NCBI RefSeq assembly: GCF_900104795.1 | Contig: NZ_FNTG01000001.1 | Coordinates: forward strand, 2,542,001-2,606,000 | DNA from: Burkholderia sp. WP9 | Lineage (GTDB): Bacteria > Pseudomonadota > Gammaproteobacteria > Burkholderiales > Burkholderiaceae | Reading direction: 5' to 3' | DNA length: 64,000 nt | Shown: in pieces, positions 36,183 through 45,342 of the stretch | Numbering within the stretch: the stretch's first letter is position 1 | Layout: each line of letters starts with the position of its first letter | The notes under the pieces: model-generated | What the model saw: only the letters and a program-made list of their open reading frames with translations | Databases searched by the model: none | What the model was told of the DNA's origin: nothing | Translations under genes and position numbers: made by a program

Positions 36183-36569
36183 ATGCAACGCAACATGCTG
36201 AAGTCGAAGATCCACCGCGTCGCGGTCACGCATTGCGAACTGCACTACGAGGGTTCGTGCGCGATCGACGAAGATTTGCTGGAAGCGGCGAACATCGTCG
36301 AAAACGAGCGGATCGACATCTGGAACATCAACAACGGCGAGCGTTTCTCGACCTACGCGATCAAGGGCGAGCGCGGCAGCGGCATGATCTCGCTTAACGG
36401 TTCGGCCGCGCGGCGCGCGCAGCTGGGCGACCTGGTGATCATCGCGGCGTTCGCGGTGGTGGATGAAGCGGAACTGAAGGCCGGCTGGAAGCCAGACCTG
36501 GTATTCGTGGACGACAACAACAAGATCAAAGGCAGCCGCGATCACGTGCCGACGCAGAACTGGACCTGA
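36183..36569 (+). CDS. panD: Aspartate 1-decarboxylase proenzyme
   Basis: The 128-residue proenzyme matches Pan[34 protein letters not shown] with the self-cleavage site Gly24-Ser25 that yields the pyruvoyl group, [21 protein letters not shown] and [12 protein letters not shown]. It makes beta-alanine from aspartate for PanC. A TTG six bases upstream is in frame, but the ATG at 36183 gives the family length and N-terminus. Confidence 0.97.
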   Translation: MQRNMLKSKIHRVAVTHCELHYEGSCAIDEDLLEAANIVENERIDIWNINNGERFSTYAIKGERGSGMISLNGSAARRAQLGDLVIIAAFAVVDEAELKAGWKPDLVFVDDNNKIKGSRDHVPTQNWT

Positions 36570-36753
36570 ACGCTCTGTCGTTCAGCTCGCTCTTTCAGCG
36601 CTGTCGTCCAGCTCTTTCGTTCAGCGCCGTAGCCTAGCTTCATCGTCCCGCTCTGCAGTTCGCTGACACGCCTGCCCCGCAGGCGATCCGCGAGGGAATT
36701 CACTGCCTGTACGGCCTGATCCGGCAGGCGGCGCGGCCACCAGCCCTGCCGCC

Positions 36754-37392
36754 TCAACCCTTCTTGCCGGCTCCGCTAGTCCATTCGACGATCGGCTGCC
36801 ACTGCTCCAGATCCTTCTCCACACGGCTTTTCGCGACGTCCCACAAAGTCAGCCCGTGGGCCGCAAGTTGCACGTAATTCTGCGTGTCGCGTAAAAAACC
36901 CAGCACCGGCAGTTTCAGCCCCTCGACAAAGCGATGCAGTTGCTCCGCCGAGCGCGTGCGCGCATCCACGCGCATGCCGACCACACCGATTTCGATGGCG
37001 CCTTTTCTGACCGCCTTCTCCTTGGCCAGCCGCTCGAGGAATTCCTGAGTGGCGAGAATATCGAACATGGACGGTTGGAGTGGCACGATCACCTTGTCGG
37101 CCAGATCTAGCGCGATGCTCAGGCGATTGCCGTGCAGGCCGGCCGGTGTGTCGACGACAGCGTGCTCCAGCCCTTTGGGCGGCTTGACCGGCTCGTCCAG
37201 ATTGACTTCCCAGGTCTCGATGGCCGGCAGCGTGTCGGGCCGCAGCGACAGCCACGCGTGCGCGGACTGCTGCTTGTCCAGGTCCGCCAGCGCGACCCAT
37301 TCGCCAGCCGCGGCGAAATAGCCGGCCAGATTGGTCGACAGCGTGCTTTTGCCCACGCCGCCCTTCGGATTCGCCACCACGATCACCGTCAT
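36754..37392 (-). CDS. Orphan ParA-family ATPase
   Basis: From MTVIVVANPKGGVGKST (37392), preceded by GGAGAATTC, the protein is 212 residues. It has the deviant Walker box KGGVGKST at 10-17, LADLDKQQSAHAWL, HAVVDTPAGLHG and a C-terminal VEWTSGAGKKG. ParA/MinD-type ATPases position DNA, plasmids or protein clusters by ATP-driven dimerisation. No parB or centromere-like repeat is nearby, so this is probably a cargo-positioning or VirC1-like orphan. It is single, on the minus strand, converging on panD. Confidence 0.88.
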   Translation of the reverse strand: MTVIVVANPKGGVGKSTLSTNLAGYFAAAGEWVALADLDKQQSAHAWLSLRPDTLPAIETWEVNLDEPVKPPKGLEHAVVDTPAGLHGNRLSIALDLADKVIVPLQPSMFDILATQEFLERLAKEKAVRKGAIEIGVVGMRVDARTRSAEQLHRFVEGLKLPVLGFLRDTQNYVQLAAHGLTLWDVAKSRVEKDLEQWQPIVEWTSGAGKKG

Positions 37393-37602
37393 GAATTCTC
37401 CCGGAAAGAAGGCTGGGCCCCGCCAGCCGGTTTGCCGCGTATTGCTCTGACATGCGCAAGTGTGCCCGGAACCGGACCGGTTTTCAGGCACACCTGCCGA
37501 TCCAGCCGTTGATAATATCGACAAATGCACGTTGGCCGAAGCCCCCTGACGGCTAATTGGCCACCGTGCGCTGCCGATTTATCCAACGAGGACCCGAATC
37601 TC

Positions 37603-38022
37603 ATGAGCAAACTGCGCCCGGAATACACCGTCGAACGCCTCCACGAACGCCAGAAAGGCTCGCTGCCCGGCCTGCTGGGCGTGCATGTCCTGTCGCTGGA
37701 CGAAGGCGAGTTGATCGCGGAATTGACCGTGCGCAAGGAGTTGCTCGCGCCAAACGGCTTTTTGCATGCCGCGACCGTGATCGGCCTCGCCGACACCGCC
37801 TGCGGCTACGCCTGCCTCGCGCATTTGCCAGAGACGGCGCGCAATTTCACGACCATCGAGGTGAAAAGCAATTTTCTCGGCACGGCGACCGAGGGGACGA
37901 TCCGAGCGGTCGCGAAGAGCGTGCATCTGGGACGCAGCACGCAGGTGTGGGACGCCACGGTCACGGATCCGAAGGGCAAGACGATGGCGTTGTTCCGGTG
38001 TACGCAAATCGTGTTGTATTGA
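37603..38022 (+). CDS. PaaI-type hotdog thioesterase family protein
   Basis: From MSKLRPEYTVERLHERQKG the protein is 139 residues, the normal hotdog-domain size. Typical positions are GSLPGLLGVHVLSLDEGELIAEL, LAPNGFLHAATVIGLADTACGYAC, NFTTIEVKSNFLGTATEGTI and GRSTQVWDATVTD. Related enzymes hydrolyse aryl- or acyl-CoA thioesters in the cytoplasm. The frame is open upstream but lacks family similarity, so the ATG at 37603 is taken. It is divergent from the ParA gene, and a terminator follows. Confidence 0.88.
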   Translation: MSKLRPEYTVERLHERQKGSLPGLLGVHVLSLDEGELIAELTVRKELLAPNGFLHAATVIGLADTACGYACLAHLPETARNFTTIEVKSNFLGTATEGTIRAVAKSVHLGRSTQVWDATVTDPKGKTMALFRCTQIVLY

Positions 38023-38048
38023 TGGGCGACGCTAGGACGGCGCCATGA

Positions 38049-38083
38049 AAAAAGGCACGCGGCCTTTCGGCGCGTGCCTTTTT
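38049..38083. terminator. Bidirectional terminator between thioesterase and doxX genes
   Basis: AAAAAGGCACGCG (38049-38061) pairs perfectly with CGCGTGCCTTTTT (38071-38083) around a 9-nt loop, giving A-tracts and T-tracts on both sides. It serves both convergent genes. Confidence 0.88.
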
Positions 38084-38101
38084 AACGATCCAGCTAACCG
38101 C

Positions 38102-38518
38102 TCAGGCGGCCACCGCCCGTGGCGCCTTCACCCCAGCGAACGACAGCGCCCCGCCGCCGAGCAGCGCCTGCACCACCAACGTCACCGCCCAGAACGCCGG
38201 ATATTCCCAGCCGCCGTGCGGCGACGCAAAACCCCAGCCATTTTGAAGATGCTGCGACATCGCGCCGAGCATGAACGGCAGCAGCACGAGCGCGACCCAG
38301 CGGACCTGCACGCCGAGCAGCAGCGCAATGCCGCCGAACAGTTCGACGAATGCCGTCACATAGCCGAGCCAGCCCGGCAAGCCCAGCGAGACGAAGAACT
38401 GCGCCGTGCCCGGCAGCGTGAAGACGAAAATCTTTTGCAGACTGTGAGCGAGATAGAGCACGCCCAGGGCGACGCGAAGGAGTAGAGCGGCCAGATCGGC
38501 GGAACGGTTCGGGTTCAT
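38102..38518 (-). CDS. DoxX family membrane protein
   Basis: The 138-residue protein has four hydrophobic segments and the DoxX pattern LLLRVALGVLYLAHSLQKIF, GLPGWLGYVTAFVELFGGIALLLG, AMSQHLQNGWGF and WEYPAFWAVTLVVQALLGGGAL. DoxX-like proteins are small inner-membrane proteins linked to redox or stress functions; the exact role is unknown. It lies 143 bp downstream of cobQ on the same strand, but a palindrome and the gap suggest its own promoter. Confidence 0.88.
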   Translation of the reverse strand: MNPNRSADLAALLLRVALGVLYLAHSLQKIFVFTLPGTAQFFVSLGLPGWLGYVTAFVELFGGIALLLGVQVRWVALVLLPFMLGAMSQHLQNGWGFASPHGGWEYPAFWAVTLVVQALLGGGALSFAGVKAPRAVAA

Positions 38519-38650
38519 GACAGGTCCTCGAAGAGAGAGACGGCGCGGAAAACGGCCGTCGATGTGAGCACTCTATTCGAACCATATGAAGCGAAAAACC
38601 ACCACCCAAGCTTTGATTATTTCCCAATAGGATTTAATCCACCCTTCCTC

Positions 38651-38666
38651 GTTGATCCTGATCAAC
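38651..38666. promoter_or_regulatory. Palindrome GTTGATC-CT-GATCAAC at the cobQ/doxX junction
   Basis: Two perfect 7-bp arms surround a 2-bp centre and overlap the cobQ stop codon. The position upstream of doxX would suit an operator for a dimeric repressor. A terminator is less likely because no U-tract is present. Confidence 0.35.
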
Positions 38667-40176
38667 CAATCGCAGCAAAAAGTCTCGGCAGATCGAGGTG
38701 CTCGGCGAGCGTGTCCGCGAGGCGTTCCAGCGACGCCTCGCGCAACGCCGGGTAATCGATTGCCTCGGCATCGCTCAAACCGGCCCACGCGAGCAACGCG
38801 GCACAGGCGGACGGTGTGTCGAACAGGCCGTGAACATAGGTAGCGAGAATCTGGCCATCGGCGGAGATCGCGCCGTCGGGGCGGGCATCCCGCGCGTCGT
38901 CCAGTTGCACAGCGGGCGTGTCCAGCGCCGGCCCGTGAGTCTCGCCCATATGGATTTCGTAGCCGGCCACGTCGGGCGAGCCGGGCAACGCGAGGCGGCC
39001 GGTCACGTTCTTCAGCGTCTTGTCGCGCGTGAGCACCGTCGAGTAATCGAGCCAGCCGAGTCCCGCGGACGTGCCCGGCGCGCCCTCCACGCCATGCGGA
39101 TCGGCCACTTCGCGCCCCAGCATCTGCATGCCGCCGCAAATGCCGATCACCCGGCCGCCATAGCGCAAGTGCTTTTGCAGCACCGTATCCCAGCCTTGCG
39201 CACGCAGAAATGCCAGGTCGCCGGGCACGTTCTTCGAGCCCGGCAGGATGATCAGGTCGGCCGGCGGCAACGGCGTGCCGCTTCGCACGTATTGAAAATC
39301 GACCTGCGGATGCGCGCGCAAAGCGTCGAAATCCGTGTGATTACTGATGTGCGGCAGCACCGGCACGACCACCCGCAGCATGCGCGCCGCGCCGCCACTG
39401 TGCGCCGCGCGCAATTCGGGCGGCAGCATGTCTTCCGCGTCCAGCGTCAGACCGTGCAGGTAAGGCACGACACCGAGCACCGGCTTGCCGGTCTGCGCCT
39501 CCAGCCAGTCCAAACCAGGTTGCAGCAAACTGATGTCGCCGCGAAAGCGATTGATGATGAAACCGCGCACCCGCGCCTGCTCGCTCGCCGACAGACAAGC
39601 GAGCGTGCCCGTGAGATGGGCGAACACCCCGCCGCGATCGATATCGGCCACCAGCACGACCGGGCAATCCACGGCCTCCGCAAAACCCATGTTGGCGATA
39701 TCGCGGTCGCGCAGATTGATTTCGGCCGGGCTGCCCGCGCCTTCGACAAAGATCGTGTCGTACGCCGCCTGCAGACGCGCATACGATTGCAGCACCGCTT
39801 CGAAGGCGACGGGCTTGTAGTCGTGATACGCACGCGCGTCGAGATTCATGCGCGCCTTGCCGTGGATGATCACCTGCGCGCCGCGGTCGCTGGTCGGCTT
39901 GAGCAGCACGGGGTTCAGATCGGTGTGCGCGGCAATGCCCGCGGCCACCGCCTGCAAAGCCTGAGCGCGGCCGATCTCGCCGCCGTCCACGGTCACCGCG
40001 CTGTTGAGCGCCATGTTCTGCGGCTTGAACGGTGCGACCCGCACCCCGGCGCGGCGCGCGAGCCGGCACAAACCGGCGACCAGCGTGCTCTTGCCGGCAT
40101 CGGACGTGGTGCCCTGGATCATCAGCGTGCCGCGCGGCACGGATACGGCGTCATGCGAGGTCGAAGTGGTGGTCAC
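38662..40176 (-). CDS. cobQ: Cobyric acid synthase
   Basis: The 504-residue protein has an N-terminal dethiobiotin-synthetase-like ATPase domain ([82 protein letters not shown]). A C-terminal class I glutamine amidotransferase domain shows [25 protein letters not shown] with nucleophile Cys347, and the later His-containing TYVHGLFD. It amidates four carboxyls of adenosylcobyrinic acid a,c-diamide. It diverges from cobU across 220 bp with no riboswitch-like sequence. Confidence 0.97.
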   Translation of the reverse strand: MTTTSTSHDAVSVPRGTLMIQGTTSDAGKSTLVAGLCRLARRAGVRVAPFKPQNMALNSAVTVDGGEIGRAQALQAVAAGIAAHTDLNPVLLKPTSDRGAQVIIHGKARMNLDARAYHDYKPVAFEAVLQSYARLQAAYDTIFVEGAGSPAEINLRDRDIANMGFAEAVDCPVVLVADIDRGGVFAHLTGTLACLSASEQARVRGFIINRFRGDISLLQPGLDWLEAQTGKPVLGVVPYLHGLTLDAEDMLPPELRAAHSGGAARMLRVVVPVLPHISNHTDFDALRAHPQVDFQYVRSGTPLPPADLIILPGSKNVPGDLAFLRAQGWDTVLQKHLRYGGRVIGICGGMQMLGREVADPHGVEGAPGTSAGLGWLDYSTVLTRDKTLKNVTGRLALPGSPDVAGYEIHMGETHGPALDTPAVQLDDARDARPDGAISADGQILATYVHGLFDTPSACAALLAWAGLSDAEAIDYPALREASLERLADTLAEHLDLPRLFAAIG

Positions 40177-40396
40177 GGAGTGTCGGGTTTGGCGGTAGAC
40201 AGATAATGAAGCAAGACAATGAAGCAGGCGGCAACGCAGCGCTCATGCGGGGCGCCAGCCGAGCGTTTTCATCCAGGCATCAGCGCGTGCCCGTAAGGAG
40301 CCGCGCAGCGTCGGCCGCATGCACTGCCGCGCTACGCATGGAAGGCGGCATTATCCCATCGCGCCCGCCCGCACTGCACGCCGGTACAATCACGCG

Positions 40397-40951
40397 ATGA
40401 CTTCCCGCGACCTCACCTTCGTTCTCGGCGGCGCCCGTTCGGGCAAGAGCGTGCACGCCGAACAGCTTGCCACCGGCAGCGCCCTGCCCGTCACCTACAT
40501 CGCCACCGCGCCCACGTCGGACGACACCGAATTCAACGCGCGCATCGCCCACCATCGCGAACGGCGTCCGGCGCATTGGCAACTGGTCGAAGCTGGCGTC
40601 GATCTCGCCGGCGCGGTGACGCAATGCGACGCGCCCGGCCACTGCATCCTGATCGATTGCCTGACGCTGTGGCTCGCCAACCTGCTCTGTCCGCCCGAAG
40701 GCGACGCCATGCCGGTCGATCGATATCACGCACGCGTCGCCGCGCTCGAATCGGCGCTCGTCAACGCCAAAGGCAAGGTCATCGTGGTCAGCAACGAAAT
40801 CGGCCTGGGCGTCGTGCCGCTCGGCGCGGCCACGCGTCTTTACGTCGACGAACTCGGGCGGCTCAACCAGCGCATCGCCGCGCTGAGCACGCAAGCCACG
40901 ATGATGGTCGCCGGTTTGCCGCTCGCGTTGAAAACCGCGAGCCACGCGTAA
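40397..40951 (+). CDS. cobU: Adenosylcobinamide kinase / adenosylcobinamide-phosphate guanylyltransferase
   Basis: From MTSRDLTFVLGGARSGKS the protein is 184 residues with a P-loop at 11-18, YIATAPTSDDTEFNARIAHH, the region ERRPAHWQLVEA, LIDCLTLWLANLL and VVSNEIGLGVVP. The bifunctional enzyme phosphorylates cobinamide and then adds GMP to give AdoCbi-GDP, the substrate of CobS. The frame is open further upstream, but the ATG at 40397 gives the family N-terminus. Its TAA shares one base with the next ATG (TAATG), showing coupling to cbiB. Confidence 0.96.
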   Translation: MTSRDLTFVLGGARSGKSVHAEQLATGSALPVTYIATAPTSDDTEFNARIAHHRERRPAHWQLVEAGVDLAGAVTQCDAPGHCILIDCLTLWLANLLCPPEGDAMPVDRYHARVAALESALVNAKGKVIVVSNEIGLGVVPLGAATRLYVDELGRLNQRIAALSTQATMMVAGLPLALKTASHA

Positions 40952-41886
40952 TGCTCTCGCTCCCGCTTCTCGTGACGCTGGCCACCGCGGGCGTGGTAGT
41001 CGACCGTTGGTTCGGCGAGCCGCGCATCGCTCATCCGCTGGTGGGATTCGGCAAATGGGCGCTGCGTCTCGAAACGCGCTACAACACCGGCCGGCGCTTG
41101 CGGCTCAAGGGTCTGCTGGCGTGGTCGCTAGCCGTGATGCCGCCGGTGCTGATCGCCTGGTGTCTGGTTGCCGTGCTGCCGTTTTTCGCGGCCTGCTCGG
41201 TGCATATCGCGCTGCTGTGGTTCGCGCTCGGCGCGCGCAGTCTGCACGATCACATTGCGCCGATCGCGCAGGCGTTGGCGCAGCGCGACCTACCCCAGGC
41301 GCGCCTGCTGACCGCGCGCATCGTTTCGCGCGAAACCGAGCATGCGGACGAAGGCGCGCTGTCACGCGCCGCCGTCGAATCCACACTCGAAAACGGCAAC
41401 GACGCGATCTTCGGCGCGCTGTTCTGGTTCGCCATCGCGGGCGGCCCGGGCGCACTCGGGTTTCGTCTCGCCAACACGCTCGACGCGATGTGGGGATACC
41501 GCACGCCTCGCTATTTGCGCTACGGCTGGGCCGCGGCGCGTATCGACGACGTGCTCAACTGGATTCCCGCGCGACTGACCGCCGCCAGCTACGCGCTGCT
41601 CGGCGACACGCACACCGCGTGGCGCTGCTGGCGCGACCAGGCGCCGCGCTGGGACAGCCCGAACGCCGGACCGGTGATGGCGGCCGGCGCGGGGAGTCTG
41701 AACGTTATGATCGGCGGCCCGGCGGTGTATCACGGCGCCGTCGAATACCGGCCGACACTCGGCTTCGGACACGCGGCCAACGCCGGCGACGTGAACGCCG
41801 CGTTGATGCTGGTCGAGCGCACGGTCATTCTCTGGCTTGCCGTGCTGATCGTGCTGGCGTTGCTGAGCGTGCCGTTCCATGTTTGA
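40951..41886 (+). CDS. cbiB: Adenosylcobinamide-phosphate synthase (CbiB/CobD)
   Basis: The 311-residue membrane protein contains VVDRWFGEPRIAHPLVGFGKWA, IVSRETEHADEGALSRAAVESTLENGNDA (family signature in the middle), DAMWGYRTPRYLRYGWAAARIDDVLNWIPARLTA and MAAGAGSLNVMIGGPAVYHG. It attaches the aminopropanol-phosphate arm to cobyric acid. It overlaps cobU by 1 bp and the next gene by 8 bp. The product of the following gene, which makes aminopropanol phosphate, feeds this step. Confidence 0.95.
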   Translation: MLSLPLLVTLATAGVVVDRWFGEPRIAHPLVGFGKWALRLETRYNTGRRLRLKGLLAWSLAVMPPVLIAWCLVAVLPFFAACSVHIALLWFALGARSLHDHIAPIAQALAQRDLPQARLLTARIVSRETEHADEGALSRAAVESTLENGNDAIFGALFWFAIAGGPGALGFRLANTLDAMWGYRTPRYLRYGWAAARIDDVLNWIPARLTAASYALLGDTHTAWRCWRDQAPRWDSPNAGPVMAAGAGSLNVMIGGPAVYHGAVEYRPTLGFGHAANAGDVNAALMLVERTVILWLAVLIVLALLSVPFHV

Positions 41887-42958
41887 TCGACTGAACGGCT
41901 GTGCGAACGAAGCCAATGAGCCGACCGAAAGGGCCACCGCAATCGACACCGTCGCGCACGGCGGTAACCTGCACGAAGCGGCAAGGCGCTACGGCATTCC
42001 GTACGCAGCGTGGCTCGATCTGTCGACGGGTATCAATCCGCACGGCTATCCGGTCCCACCGGTTCCCGCCGACGCGTGGCGCCGCCTGCCCGACGACGGC
42101 GACGATTTCGCCGCCTGCGCCGCGCGCTACTACGGCGCACCCGATGCCGCGCACGTGCTGCCGGTTGCGGGCAGCCAGGCGGCGATTCGCGCACTGCCCG
42201 CGCTGCTGCCGCGTGCACGGGTTGGCATCGCGCCGCTCACGTACGGCGAATACGCGCCCGCATTCGAACGCGCCGGCCATCAGACGATGGTGCTCGACGT
42301 CTCTCACGAAACGTTGCCCGACGCGCTCACGCATGCAGTCGTCGTGAATCCGAACAATCCGACCGCTACCCGTTTGAGCGCCGCCAGGCTGTTGCATTGG
42401 CATGCCCAGTTGAGCGCGCGCGGCGGCACGCTGCTGGTCGACGAAGCCTTCGCGGATACGATGCCGGCGGCGTCGCTAACGGCGAGCACGTATCGTGACG
42501 GCCTGCTCGTGCTGCGCTCGCCCGGGAAGTTCTTTGGCCTCGCGGGCGTGCGCGCGGGTTTCGTGCTCGGCACGCCCGCGCTACTCGAACGTTTGCGCAA
42601 TACGCTCGGCGCGTGGACGGTTAGTGGCCCGGCCCGTCACGCCGTTAAAGCCGCCTTTGCCGACGAAGTGTGGCAACGGCGCATGCGAACCCGGCTCGAC
42701 GCCGAAAGCGCGCGCCTCGTCGGCCTGTTGCATGCGCAAGGTTTCGACACGCGCAGCACGCCGCTCTTCGCATGGTCCGTCGACGCACGCGCCGCCGCTT
42801 TGCATGAAGCGCTGGCGCGGCGCGGCGTGTGGACGCGTCTGTTCATGCCCTCGGGCAGCGTTCGATTCGGCTTGCCTGCGAGCGAGACCGAATGGACCCG
42901 CTTTAACGAGAGTTTGCGCGACGCCGTTCGAGAGATCGATCCCACGCGAGCGGGTTGA
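41879..42958 (+). CDS. cobD: Threonine-phosphate decarboxylase, PLP-dependent (CobD/CobC-type)
   Basis: The 359-residue aminotransferase-fold protein has HGGNLHEAARRYGIP, LDLSTGINPHGYPVP, VVVNPNNPTATRL, LLVDEAFAD and the PLP-lysine motif SPGKFFGLAGVRAGF with Lys217. It matches enzymes that make (R)-1-amino-2-propanol O-phosphate from threonine phosphate for the nucleotide loop. Naming differs between systems (cobD in Salmonella, cobC in Pseudomonas). Start at 41879 overlaps cbiB by 8 bp, and the stop overlaps the btuF start as TGATG. Confidence 0.93.
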   Translation: MFDRLNGCANEANEPTERATAIDTVAHGGNLHEAARRYGIPYAAWLDLSTGINPHGYPVPPVPADAWRRLPDDGDDFAACAARYYGAPDAAHVLPVAGSQAAIRALPALLPRARVGIAPLTYGEYAPAFERAGHQTMVLDVSHETLPDALTHAVVVNPNNPTATRLSAARLLHWHAQLSARGGTLLVDEAFADTMPAASLTASTYRDGLLVLRSPGKFFGLAGVRAGFVLGTPALLERLRNTLGAWTVSGPARHAVKAAFADEVWQRRMRTRLDAESARLVGLLHAQGFDTRSTPLFAWSVDARAAALHEALARRGVWTRLFMPSGSVRFGLPASETEWTRFNESLRDAVREIDPTRAG

Positions 42959-43929
42959 TGCTGCACAGACCTCGCATTCTTGCCACGCTCGTCAAACGTC
43001 TGCCGCATTTTCGCCCGATGAACCGACTCGTCCGCTTCACCCTCATCACTGCGCTCTTCAGCTACGCGTTGCATGCGTTTGCCGCCATCTCAGTGACTGA
43101 CGACACCGGCGCGACCGTCACCCTGCCCGCTCCCGCGCAACGTGTGATCAGCCTCGCGCCGCACTTCACCGAATTGCTGTATGCGGCGGGCGGCGGCGCC
43201 AAGGTAATCGGCGCGGTGTCGTACAGCGACTATCCGCCGGAAGCGAAACAGTTGCCGCGCGTCGGCGATAACAAGGCGCTCGATCTGGAGCGCATCGTCG
43301 CGCTGAAGCCCGATCTGATCGTGGTGTGGCGGCACGGCAATGCGCAGCGTCAGCTCGATCGCCTGCGCGAAATGCACACTCCGTTGTTCTTCAGCGAACC
43401 GCACCATCTCGACGACGTGGCCGTGTCGCTGACGAAGCTTGGACAATTGCTCGGCACGTCGCCAGTGGCGAATGCCGCGGCGGCCGCCTACCGCCAGGAC
43501 ATCGCGGCGCTGCGCAGCCGGTATGCGAGCCGCCCGCCCGTCAGCGTGTTCTATCAGGTTTGGGATCAACCGTTGATGACGCTCAACGGCGAGCATATGG
43601 TCAGCGACGTGATCGCGCTGTGCGGCGGCCGCAATGTATTCGCGAGACTCGAACCGCTGGTGCCGACCGTCTCGACCGAAGCGGTGCTCGCGGCAAATCC
43701 GGAGGCCATCGTCACCGCAGCACCGGGCGCGACGAAACCGGATACCACGTTGCCGCAACTCGGCGCATGGCGAGCGTGGCCGAGCCTGACCGCGGTGGCG
43801 AACAACAACCTCTTTGCGATCGACGGCGATCTGATCAACCGCCCGGCACCACGCATCGCGCAAGGCGCGAAGCAAATGTGCGAAGACCTCGACGTGGCGC
43901 GCTCACGCAGAAGGTCCGCCACGCCATGA
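42958..43929 (+). CDS. btuF: Cobalamin-binding periplasmic protein of the BtuFCD importer
   Basis: The protein has class III binding-protein motifs: ISVTDDTGATVTLPAPAQRVISLAPHFTELLYAAGGG, ALDLERIVALKPDLIVVWRHG, YQVWDQPLMTLNG, ALCGGRNVFA and INRPAPRIAQGAKQM. The signal peptide is the segment MNRLVRFTLITALFSYALHAFA. The ATG at 42958 overlaps the cobD stop (TGATG); an internal Met at 43018 would start directly at the signal peptide, so the true start may be there. BtuF passes cobalamin to BtuCD, which is encoded in the facing operon at 46.4-48.4 kb. Confidence 0.92.
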   Translation: MLHRPRILATLVKRLPHFRPMNRLVRFTLITALFSYALHAFAAISVTDDTGATVTLPAPAQRVISLAPHFTELLYAAGGGAKVIGAVSYSDYPPEAKQLPRVGDNKALDLERIVALKPDLIVVWRHGNAQRQLDRLREMHTPLFFSEPHHLDDVAVSLTKLGQLLGTSPVANAAAAAYRQDIAALRSRYASRPPVSVFYQVWDQPLMTLNGEHMVSDVIALCGGRNVFARLEPLVPTVSTEAVLAANPEAIVTAAPGATKPDTTLPQLGAWRAWPSLTAVANNNLFAIDGDLINRPAPRIAQGAKQMCEDLDVARSRRRSATP

Positions 43930-43957
43930 TGCCAGGGCGATCAGCGCCCTGCACGAC

Positions 43958-44548
43958 TTACGCATTCCACCGCACCAGCGACCAGTGCTGCGTTTCATCG
44001 TTTCTGCGCAACCAGACGATGCCGCTCATATCGAGCGACCATCGCAGACAGCGCTCCAGCGGCACGTCCAGCACGATCGACGCGATGGCCCGCATCACGC
44101 CCGCGTGCGTAACCACATAGGCGGGCGACAACTCGCGCGTGAGCGCAAAGGCGTCGAGCCATGCCCGCACCCGCGCGACGAACTGCGCCACGCTCTCGCC
44201 GCCGTGCGCACGCGCATGTTCGAAGTTGGCCGCCCAGTCGTCGAGTAGCTCGCGATCGATGGCGTCCCAGCGTTGCGCCTCCCAATCGCCGAAGTTCATT
44301 TCCATCAGACGATCGTCGTGACTGATCACACAGCCGAAGTCGTTCGCCATCTCGGCAGCCAGCGCCGAGCAGCGCTTCAAAGGACTCGACAACAGCACGC
44401 GTGGCGCGGGCACCTGCAACATGGCGAGCTTCAAGGCGAGCGCTGTCGACGACACCTCGGCAGCTTCGGCGAGCGCCACGTCGCTGTGGCCGTAACACAC
44501 GCCCGCATCGAGCGCGACCGCGGGATGACGAATCAGGACGATATCCAT
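43958..44548 (-). CDS. cobC: Alpha-ribazole phosphatase, histidine phosphatase family
   Basis: The 196-residue product begins MDIVLIRHPAVALDAGVCYGHSD, with RHP in place of the common RHG, and continues VLLSSPLKRCSALAAEMA, DDRLMEMNFGDWEAQRWDAID, GGESVAQFVARV and VVTHAGVMRAIA. These are the catalytic His, Arg and second His of the phosphoglycerate-mutase-like fold. CobC removes phosphate from alpha-ribazole phosphate or adenosylcobalamin phosphate. It overlaps cobS by 16 bp, is last in the riboswitch-led operon, and converges on btuF 28 bp away. Confidence 0.9.
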   Translation of the reverse strand: MDIVLIRHPAVALDAGVCYGHSDVALAEAAEVSSTALALKLAMLQVPAPRVLLSSPLKRCSALAAEMANDFGCVISHDDRLMEMNFGDWEAQRWDAIDRELLDDWAANFEHARAHGGESVAQFVARVRAWLDAFALTRELSPAYVVTHAGVMRAIASIVLDVPLERCLRWSLDMSGIVWLRRNDETQHWSLVRWNA

Positions 44549-45309
44549 ATCAGCCCCACCAGATAAATGCTCAACTCAAAAATTTGCTGCGCGAAACCGA
44601 GGCAGTCGCCGGTATAACCGCCGATGCGTCTGACGAAATAACGGCCCATTGCCATGCGAAGTACGACCAGAACCGCCAGCGCCGAGCCCGCGAAGCGCCA
44701 GTCCGGCGCGGCGAGTCCGTTCGGCCACAGCAGCCACGGCAGGCCGAATAGCGCGGCGCACACCAGCGCACCGCCGTTCAGGCGTTGCGCCACCGGTTTG
44801 GCTTTGCCTTCGGCTCGCACGTAGTCGAGCGTGGCCAGATAGCTGATCGCACACGTTCGGCTCGCCGCATGCGCGGCAATCATCAGACTTGCGGCACGCA
44901 TCGGCGGCATGGCGGCGAGCGTTTGCCACTTCAATGCCAACGCAATCACGAGCGCGATGGCGCCGAAAGCACCGATGCGCGAATCATGCATGATTCGCAA
45001 TGCATTTTCGCGCGTATAGGCGCCACCGAACGCATCGACACAATCCGCGAGACCGTCCTCATGGAACGCGCCGGTCACGATGAGCGACGCGGCCATCGAG
45101 AGCAGCACCGCCACGCCAGCCGGCAATACGTGCAGCGCGGCGAGATAGACCAGCGCGCTCAATCCGCCGATCAATACGCCGACGAGCGGAAAATAACGCG
45201 CCGCCGCATTCAGATAATGCGGTTCATAGCCGACCCAGCGCGGCACCGGCACGCGCGTGAAATAGCCGAGCGCCGTAAAGAAATAGCGCAACTCCGTGAG
45301 CGGGTTCAT
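44533..45309 (-). CDS. cobS: Adenosylcobinamide-GDP ribazoletransferase (cobalamin synthase)
   Basis: The 258-residue polytopic protein has LRYFFTALGYFTRVPVPRWVGY, ARYFPLVGVLIGGLSALVY, the active-site segment TGAFHEDGLADCVDAFGGAYTRENALRIMHDSRIGAFG in consecutive pieces, and VGLIWISS at the C-terminus. It joins AdoCbi-GDP to alpha-ribazole (phosphate) in the inner membrane, completing cobalamin. It lies 33 bp after cobT, which supplies the ribazole phosphate. Confidence 0.96.
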   Translation of the reverse strand: MNPLTELRYFFTALGYFTRVPVPRWVGYEPHYLNAAARYFPLVGVLIGGLSALVYLAALHVLPAGVAVLLSMAASLIVTGAFHEDGLADCVDAFGGAYTRENALRIMHDSRIGAFGAIALVIALALKWQTLAAMPPMRAASLMIAAHAASRTCAISYLATLDYVRAEGKAKPVAQRLNGGALVCAALFGLPWLLWPNGLAAPDWRFAGSALAVLVVLRMAMGRYFVRRIGGYTGDCLGFAQQIFELSIYLVGLIWISS

Positions 45310-45342
45310 GACTGGGCCGCGCGAGCGTGTCTGTCCGAACGA

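Noticed and set aside
40177..40396. Possible second cobalamin riboswitch between cobQ and cobU
   Set aside because: The B12-box pattern and the GCCCCCGCAACGGTAAG-type segment are absent on both strands.
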